Shown here piece after piece: positions 57,039 through 64,000 of a DNA stretch of 64,000 bases; positions within the stretch are counted from its first letter, which is position 1, and the number at the start of each line of letters is the position of its first letter. Origin of the DNA: Diprion similis. Its lineage: Eukaryota > Arthropoda > Insecta > Hymenoptera > Diprionidae. The translations under genes and the position numbers were made by a program. Location: positions 1,327,001 to 1,391,000 of the forward strand of contig NC_060109.1 in the NCBI RefSeq assembly GCF_021155765.1, written 5' to 3'. A model generated the notes under the pieces. That model was not told the origin of the DNA. It did no database searches and worked only from the letters and a program-made list of their open reading frames with translations.

Positions 57039-57300
57039 ATGGCTGAACTGCAAGAATTGGTAAATATACACAGCGCCGTCGGCGTTGATCGCATCCTAAC
57101 CAATGAATTATTTTTCACAGACCAACTTACTCGATGAGCCACCCACCACATCGAACAACTCATTTTACGGAGACTTTGGTTTAAGTCAGCTGCTACCCGA
57201 ATGGGATGTATTACCGGAGAACGAGCAGAAGACTGGTATTCCTGAATCAATCAAACTAATGAATATGGAATGGCCCATAGTCTTTGATAAGTTCTCATAA
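57039..57300 (+). CDS. Unrecognised two-exon acidic protein of 66 aa
   Basis: Exon 1 (57039-57059, MAELQEL) ends in a GTAAAT donor; a 61-nt intron ends TTTTTCACAG; exon 2 (57121-57300) continues TNLLDEPPTTSNNSFYGDFG and ends VFDKFS. TATA box, first ATG, canonical intron and an intact frame together favour a real gene over chance. The product is acidic and lacks cysteine, membrane or signal segments; the SQLLPEW patch amid acidic residues could be an activation-type or short binding motif, but that is a guess. The 21-nt coding first exon behind a TATA box resembles the layout of the neighbouring small gene. Function unknown. Confidence 0.5.
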
Positions 57301-57946
57301 AATTTATCAATTCAACTCATCTTGTTTATCGTATAACTGATAGAGGAGGATAAGTTTTTGGTACTTCGGCATTGTGTTTAGTGATATTTTTTACCAGAAA
57401 TTAACTATAAACAATTGCGATTAATTGAAGGTTGCTCTTGTACGTGTTGTTGATATATGTGAGCGCGAACACCACGCTTCCCGAAAAGACAGGAATAAGT
57501 TGATGCATGCATTGAATGGTAACATATTAAGTATACTGGTTTTTAAGATCTGGGTTCTATACGTCTTGGCCCATTTGCGGCAAGCGACAGAGCTCCGTTA
57601 GGTAGACCTTGTCATTAGCAACATTATGGAGATCGATTGCAGATGTAATTACCAGCACTTATCAACAAAAGAGAACCCATTACGGCAAGGCAGAAGGCAT
57701 AAAATAAAATATTTAAGTCAAAGAATAGTGTGGGGGGACCACAAAAAGGCATTAGCGCTAATACAAAAATCTTAAAACTAACTCTGGTTGTTCTTTGGTG
57801 CGGCACGGCAGGACTCTCCCTTGCTCCCAAGGAGCACTTCACGCGGTCGCCTGGAAGTGGAGGTGCGGGTCGGTGACGGGCTGGTAGACCCCCCCCCCCC
57901 CCCCCCCCCCCCTGAGACGGAACGTGCGGAGCTCAATATAGATAGT

Positions 57947-58354
57947 ATGGCTATAAATTGCTTGTCTACTGCAGCAATTATAGCAAATCCAACCAGCATA
58001 ATATCGATAATGATTGGCTATATTGGTATGTGTGCTACTGACCCAGACGGTCCTAATAATGCACGCGATGCCTTTGAAATATACGCGGGTGTACCTATTA
58101 GCATGACGCTGATAGCAGAGGGAATAAACGCTCTTAAGCTATTGAATCCAAATAGAGGGGAACTGAATCATTCTGCTGTATTAACATCGTTTCTGATTAT
58201 ACCAAGCAGCATTGCTGGTGTTCTTGGTATTGCTTGGTATGCCAAAGACCAAGAGATGTCCGTTGCAAAACATACTTTATACGGGTTTCTGGACAACCGG
58301 GGCCCGTTCAAATACTGGTCGGGCCAATCCTACCGCTGCTCGCTAAGAATTTGA
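57947..58354 (+). CDS. Unrecognised membrane protein of 135 aa
   Basis: The frame from ATG MAINCLSTAAIIANPTSIIS has two or three hydrophobic segments: about residues 2-30, 46-58 and 85-108 (FLIIPSSIAGVLGIAWYA). Between them are charged loops such as DPDGPNNARDAFEIY and LLNPNRGELNH. The frame extends upstream without ATG through a proline run made by a C tract of about 20 (57890-57912), whose true length is uncertain, so an earlier start would be unreliable. I know no family for it. It lies in the viral-type island and could encode a membrane or envelope-type component, but nothing in the sequence proves that. Confidence 0.45.
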   Translation: MAINCLSTAAIIANPTSIISIMIGYIGMCATDPDGPNNARDAFEIYAGVPISMTLIAEGINALKLLNPNRGELNHSAVLTSFLIIPSSIAGVLGIAWYAKDQEMSVAKHTLYGFLDNRGPFKYWSGQSYRCSLRI

Positions 58355-58403
58355 ATAAAAGCAATAATGTATTTCCCGAAAAGATAAACAAAACGAAAAG
58401 TAA

Positions 58404-58793
58404 ACTCATGAGATTTTTAATTTTCTACCTGTTTCAAAACTCACATATTGGTTATATATAGGTTATATATATGCTCTAGTCGGTATTCGTTCCCCTGAGG
58501 ATGGCTTCGACTCAGGTATCGAATCACGAGTACAATATAGTCACGAACTGGCTGCCCGCGTTACCTCAACCCTTAATTCCTTCGAACTCCGTGTCAAGAT
58601 ATCAAAAGGTAGAGTAGCGCATAAACCCTGCCCAGGACTGTTAGATTATTCAGAAACCGTGCAGCCAACCTTATCTATGGCCAACATAAATGAGATAAAT
58701 GCTCATATCTGGTATCCAAGCTCTGCCGGAACGACTTTTTCAAATATGATCTACCTACATGCTCTTGAGCGTAGGAGAAACCGCTATTTCTGA
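58404..58793 (+). CDS. Unrecognised exon or gene fragment with conserved C-terminal tail
   Basis: Open for 130 codons from a stop to TGA at 58791-58793, with no ATG before 58674, so it is probably a 3' exon; an acceptor CTAG at 58476-58479 is possible. It reads YALVGIRSPEDGFDSGIESR, then HELAARVTSTLNSFELRVK and ends AHIWYPSSAG, NMIYLHALERRR. The last part recurs in diverged form at about 59305-59440 with protein-level similarity, which argues that this was coding. Whether it continues the membrane protein just upstream is not clear. Confidence 0.4.
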   Translation, partial: THEIFNFLPVSKLTYWLYIGYIYALVGIRSPEDGFDSGIESRVQYSHELAARVTSTLNSFELRVKISKGRVAHKPCPGLLDYSETVQPTLSMANINEINAHIWYPSSAGTTFSNMIYLHALERRRNRYF

Positions 58794-59094
58794 ACTCTCG
58801 TCTGTCCAATTTACGGTGCATACAATGTCGCCTGGCAAGCTGCCCAATTCACGGTGCATACAATTTCGCTTTCTAACAAACTTGCAGTTTACTCACATTG
58901 TAATGTATACGCAGCGAATTCCCTATTTCTGCATTCGCCTACCCTTATTTGGGCATGATCATCAGAATGCATCCCCCGCACCCACCAAATTCATACTATG
59001 AAGCGGGGGAGCATCGCCCAAGACACTTACAGTCTACCTGATTCCAACGCAATCTTCGAATCACGCGCATACTCAAAAAACTCATTTCCGAAAA

Positions 59095-59196
59095 ATGTAT
59101 TTCCTTACCTTAATTGTTATCGTGCATATCGCTGGCATCGGTGCCAAACCGATTCCACAACCTACTGATGGATTAATACAATCGGACTACCGGTGA
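59095..59196 (+). CDS. Possible short secreted peptide (33 aa)
   Basis: ATG opens MYFLTLIVIVHIAGIGAKPI and closes 13 codons later. The first 17 residues look like a signal peptide with a cut after GA, leaving a 16-residue peptide. It lies between the two copies of the conserved tail, in the position where the missing 5' exon of the second copy would lie, so it could be that exon: its stop is followed by GGTGAAGGTAGC, with GT donors nearby. Chance is not excluded. Confidence 0.25.
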   Translation: MYFLTLIVIVHIAGIGAKPIPQPTDGLIQSDYR

Positions 59197-59304
59197 AGGT
59201 AGCTATTACAATCATACTTTGAATTTTTTTCCGAAAACTCAAAACATATTATTTGAGACGTACTTGAGACTCTTGAACCCTTTCACCACAATCTGATATA
59301 TAAT

Positions 59305-59440
59305 CGGACTGCTTTACAACCAACATCGTCAATGGCCTGTATAAGTGATGTTAGTGCACACATTTGGTCACCCAATTCTGCGGGTTGTGCCCTGCCAACA
59401 TGATATATATTCATGCCCTCAAACGACGAAGAAGTATAGG
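59305..59440 (+). pseudogene. Diverged duplicate of the 58670-58793 tail
   Basis: Reads LQPTSSMACISDVSAHIWSP, then, after one frame change near 59395, NMIYIHALKRRR. This matches the tail of the preceding open frame in order and spacing. The upstream part of the copy is not recognisable. Confidence 0.45.
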
Positions 59441-62400
59441 CATATGGGTTAGAGTTTAGCTGAACTAAGTTCGTACCTACAATACAAAGATTTGATCAGT
59501 TCTAAATGTCAATACCCTAACCTCATGGCTTCGCAATTGAATCTTCTGACTCGATACTTTATCGGTAATTGGTGACCCATACTACCGATGTGAGTCTGCC
59601 TGTGCTTGCGCGATAATTTTTAGTGTCTAAAATTCGGGAATTTTCGTCGACGGCTGTACCGACGTCACAATATTCTACTTGTAAGTAAAACTGGATAAAT
59701 TCGTAGATTCGTATAATATTGCATAAGTTTCGTGTGACACATTGGATATAGCTCCAAGAATGTGATGCCAGATTCAAACACCTGAAAAGCTTTGGACATT
59801 TTGTGTGAATAATTTGAGAAATTTATAGATTTTAGGAGTGACATTACAGGTAAATTTCAAAATTCATATGACTCGTCAAATTCCCACGGCTTTTGCGTGT
59901 GCTTGTACTAACGCCAATCATTCTGAAAAGAACGTATTTCCAATGCTGATATAAAATCCTTGAGACACTTATGTTTTGCCAAATTTCTTAAGCAACTTTC
60001 GTCTTGATTGAAATTCACTAGAGCTTCATGAAGACTACAAAAATGGTTGTACTTCAGGCCTGACTTCACTTCCGAACGAATCATAATCTCAAAAAAAAAA
60101 AAAAAAAAACGTCAAATAGACTGTGAATACGGTATGTCATAAAGAGTGATAGCCGGGTCGTATAACTTTGAGGCCAATCTCTAGACCGTCAAGCATATAA
60201 GTATAATATATTTGTATGTACGTTATAGATTACTGTTTTCCTTCTCTCTTTAACCATTGTCTACTGAACTGAAACGAATCAGTGGACTTTAATTTTTCGG
60301 AGTTAAGAACTGAACACATTTGATACAAAACCTAGATCGATCTAGTTTGGATCAAACACGATCTTTTTTTTCAATATAGTAATTTGCCTTAAATCCTTGA
60401 AAATTTAAACTTAAACAAATTCTTTCAGTCGACTGAGTGGTTTATTTTTTAGACAAAATTCAGGTGATTTATCCGTATTCAAAACATTTTCTCATAGTCT
60501 ATTGAGTTTAAATCAATCATTACGGTAATCAGTTACGGTTTGCATGACCCATTTAAAAAAAGTTGTAACGCTTTATTGATTTGACATAAATTTCTCACAC
60601 TCTTACCGTAGTTCATGAAACTATGACTTCATTTTGGATACAGTAATCAGCTAAACTGTGTAAAAGGTAATACAATAGCATCGATCTATTTTAATTTTAA
60701 GCGTAACTAAGTAAATCAAAATCTCGCCATGACCGTACAAGCATTTCATTAGGCTACTTGATGCAAGTCGACAAACCCAACTCGATAGTTTTCTACGATA
60801 GGTCATATCCATTAAAATCAAACCGACAATTAAATTATGAGCTTACTAAATCAAATTTAATCTTACCAAAATGTTCTTGGTCAATTGATTTACTAATCTC
60901 TTATTAAATGAAAATTACTTTAAGTAGAGACAGACGAAAATATTGACGGACCTAAGAAGTGTCATTTTATTATCTAATCGTTGGTTTATACTTCCATAAT
61001 TATTATCTTGATTTTGTTCAATAATAAATGCAATAGTATATTTTTCGTAGTGTTATGTAACTGAACTTCGATCGTAATCACTTGGTGTTTAATTCTTGAA
61101 TTGTCGATGTATTATTTGCAGAAAACACAATTGCAGAAAAACAAATTTTAGAGGATTTCAGACGCCCGTTGATAGTGTGATTGAAGAAAGGAAAGTCTTT
61201 CATTTTCTTCGTAACGCTGGTGTCAAATCTATCAGTCATCCGAATTCTTCGTTAGGTACCATGTGTGTATTTTATAAGTTGTGATTACCACCGTTAGCAG
61301 GCTCTACTATCCATTTAATCATCGCTTCTGGGATCCTACAGGTTTTCCTGTTCTTCAGCAGTCCAAAAAGGACCGAATTATGTAGACTCAATGGGATTTG
61401 TTAGTCGCAATTATCGTTGTCATCTTCTATTCAAGCTAGCCTGTAATAAGGCTCCGATGATTTCTGCATATTCATTGTCTAATAATAACAGGTTCAACGT
61501 TGCATTCTTCAAATACTAGAATATTGGCCAAAGACTGTTTTCTTGTTCATCGTTACCACCGCATGTCTGATAACTTCCGAAAACGATGTATCTTTTCCAT
61601 TCAATTCAAGACTTTTCGTGGAGATTTCTCACCGCTGATTTATGGTAAGTCGAATTATCGAGCTGGCGTTCCTGGAATCCCACTCTGTCGTTATTTTTGT
61701 GAAAAGAGTATTGAGGGAACCGATTTACAATTCCCACTATTCAGCGATGATAAGACGATTGTAATATGAACTGATGAGCGAAACACAGCGTGACCTTAAT
61801 AATCATCTCGACGTTTTAACCATTGACGATAACTTTTCGCGAATGTTTTTTTATGCTCTTCTTAGATCAGTGCTTTATGCACTATTCGGTGATTTCATAG
61901 CTCATGTGAGTGAACAAGTTTTCAATAGAGCCATTTAATGTAACATACCACTGTCATGCTAGGGAAACACGATGAGAGCTCGCTCAAAACATTCACACAA
62001 TCATGGAACAGTGATCTGCCAGACCGGTCATAATTTAATGTAGGACCGGTGCTGGTTTTAGAACAAAGAAATTTATGGTATGACTGAAACTGGTCGGGAG
62101 CTGATGATTATGCGAAGGTTGTTGATGCGATCCAACCCATGGGCATATCTATGCGCTGTAGTGGTTGGAAAGAAATTGTCACCGTTGCAGAGCGAATGTA
62201 ATTAGAAGCCAATTGACTTTCCAAATTCTATTCAACGGAATTACGAGAGAACACCGTGTCAGCGGTTAAGAAGATATGTTCTGACAAGTGCTCGGTTTCC
62301 TTTGCACTATTAGCATTGATCCGAAGTTTGTGATCTCGGAGAGCCCGCCGGTAGAGGCGGAACCTGCCCACATTTGACGTCTTCTTGATTAGAACAATCT

Positions 62401-63067
62401 CAATACATTTCCGAAAAAGGTGAATCTAAAATTTTTCGTCTTTTCCCTCGGGATCGTTGCTGCCAATATGACTTCAGAATCCACCGCAAACGATGAATAT
62501 TGTTTACGTTACTTGACTTTCGATGCCTTGATCTTCTCTCGATTCATCGAATTGCCGCATTAATCTTCTTCATTTCACATGTTGTGGTTTGAGCAAATTA
62601 ACGTGTTTACTAGGAGTAGAATTTCAACTATCCAAGCTTCCTCATTTTAACTTGTGAATTTGATGCCAGTAAACTAATATTTTTTTTTCAACGAAATTAT
62701 TCAGAAATTAAACAGAATCGTACATATAGTTATGTGTACCTCGTGCATTGACTCACACGGTAAGATTTGTCGCGATACATTTTTTTTTACAAAAAACCCT
62801 AAACATAAAATATTTCGTGTTTCACCCTACTCGTTGCAAGTCAACAGACCCGACTTGATGGTCTACAAATTTGATAAGTTAACTTATACCAAAGGAATTG
62901 AATTGAAAATTGAAAAATAACACTACTTTATACAACAAATGCGTAAATTGAACATTTGCACAAAAGTGTCGCACCGATCATACAAGTGCAAAAAGTTCAT
63001 TCCCGAGTTACATTCATTATTTTTCGATATGTGTGAGTGAAGTTCGTGTTTTCAGTACATATTTCTG
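59441..63067. other. 3.6 kb without supported genes
   Basis: AT-rich DNA with a poly(A) run near 60090. Open frames at 61096-61284, 61500-61769 and 62732-62920 show no motif I recognise. No repeats or RNA genes are evident. Confidence 0.5.
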
Positions 63068-63184
63068 AAAGTGAACTTTTGTGTACACGTATGAGAAGTG
63101 TGGAAAGTGTGAGTGAAGTGAAAAACCGGGACGGGCCGGAATGGTCTTTTCCTCCACGTACACCGTGAAAAAGTTCACTTTACA
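63068..63184. repeat. Imperfect inverted repeat (hairpin) of about 117 bp
   Basis: AAAGTGAACTTTTGTGTACA at the left faces its near-complement (TGTACACCGTG... AAAAAGTTCACTTT) at 63160-63184. Loop about 65 bp. Confidence 0.6.
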
Positions 63185-63479
63185 CACCAATTTTACGGAT
63201 ACGGGGTCGAGAATGATATTTTTTCGGTACAGGCATGTAAGAGTCACTTTTCGACACCTGTTTACGATCCGCTAAACGTCACTTGATACTGCTAATCTCA
63301 AAACGTCAATATAAAGTCTTGACGCCGCGGTTTTGACGTGCAGTTCGGAACTGTGTATCTTCAGCTGCCTTATAAAGACTTTATGCAGCAGTTGTGACTT
63401 GTATTGCGCAACCGAGGTGGAGATTTTAACTGGCGTTAAAGTTGCTTTTTAGGTCATTCCGGAAAAGAATATTATACGA

Positions 63480-63575
63480 GGCACGCCCGTAAAGTGTTTT
63501 TGGCTCAAATAATAATTTTAGTAAACTGAAATCATTATCCTTGATCTAAAAACACCCACTTTACGGGCATGCTAC
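63480..63575. mobile_element. Short hairpin MITE-like element of about 95 bp
   Basis: GCACGCCCGTAAAGTGTTTTT at the left faces AAAACACCCACTTTACGGGC and GCATGC at the right as an imperfect inverted repeat, with an AT-rich loop of about 45 bp. Confidence 0.6.
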
Positions 63576-64000
63576 ATGAAGTAGGCGCTATTTATCACTA
63601 GTTTATATTACGCGTGACCCTTGTACAAATGTTTTATCAAAATTGTTCAATTTATAGCATAGAAAAAAAAACTTGGAATTGCTAACCAACTGATAACCCC
63701 TAATGACACACCGTATTCTGAAGTACATTTTACACAGCTGATCATATATCAGACGATCGGTGATCGATTGCTATTATTCTAAATTTTTATTTGACAGTTT
63801 GAGAAGATCAAGCCAATGGAGTTTGTAGAAAATTCGAATTAATATGATTTCGAACTGATGTTCATGTTGCATGATGCTTTATACGAATAGTCAAATATGT
63901 ATCACTAATTTAAAGCTCCAATAAAAGTCTCAAGGTAGAACATTTAAGCAATAACTTATACGTACTTAGGTGGGGCAGGATTTTATCATACGAATTAGTT

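Noticed and set aside
57778-57999. Minus-strand frame with a glycine run
   Set aside because: The glycines come from the C tract at 57890-57912 and it is antisense to the better-supported membrane protein frame.
1-64000. tRNA, rRNA and CRISPR features
   Set aside because: No cloverleaf, ribosomal or spaced-repeat pattern was recognised on reading; the window is eukaryotic, so CRISPR is not expected.

Overview
The window is nuclear DNA of an insect. It is AT-rich and intron-rich, with GT/AG splice sites, TATA and AATAAA signals, long homopolymers, microsatellites and many foldback DNA elements. The gene set (Rpn2, Taf9, a short pancreatic-type lipase, TfIIF-beta, ebony) and its style suit Hymenoptera, but the order is an inference from general character, not a search.

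Layout. (1) 1-14.9 kb, minus strand: the first ten coding exons of Rpn2/PSMD1, a 19S proteasome base scaffold. The gene runs off the left edge through an intron of more than 4.1 kb that is full of poly(A/T) and microsatellites. (2) 14.9-15.65 kb: a divergent promoter built from three degenerate repeats rich in TATCGA. (3) 15.65-16.76 kb, plus: complete Taf9. (4) 18.1-19.74 kb, plus: complete secreted lipase or phospholipase A1-like enzyme in seven exons. (5) 20.4-23.1 kb, minus: complete TfIIF-beta in six exons. (6) 24.43-28.64 kb: about 14 tandem units of a 304-bp satellite. (7) 28.6-36.1 kb: a repeat-rich block of diverged duplicated pieces, with a broken protein-primed-type (Polinton/adintovirus-like) family B DNA polymerase C-terminal half and a TATA-preceded small gene. 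(8) 36.1-44.6 kb: mostly featureless. (9) 45.05-50.07 kb, minus: complete ebony in eleven exons, with one mutated splice donor. (10) 50.1-54.4 kb: a broken nuclease-like gene and hairpin elements. (11) 54.4-59.5 kb: a second viral-type island with a broken polymerase N-terminal half and several small TATA-driven or spliced genes that I do not recognise. (12) 59.5-64 kb: nothing coding that I can support, and two hairpins near the right end.

Four of the five host genes serve general cell biology: two basal transcription factors (Taf9, TfIIF-beta), a proteasome subunit and the cuticle/neurotransmitter enzyme Ebony. Mobile DNA has reshaped their introns. Three 563-bp MITEs sit in Rpn2 and TfIIF-beta introns, and a Mutator-like foldback element with 8-9 bp target duplications sits in the same two genes.

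Most worth a second look: the polymerase halves lying 21 kb apart in opposite orientation around ebony, the degraded Cap4/DUF4297-like nuclease gene, the GA splice donor in ebony, the inverted MITE pair around Rpn2 exons 6-7, and the small unknown genes of the right-hand viral island.
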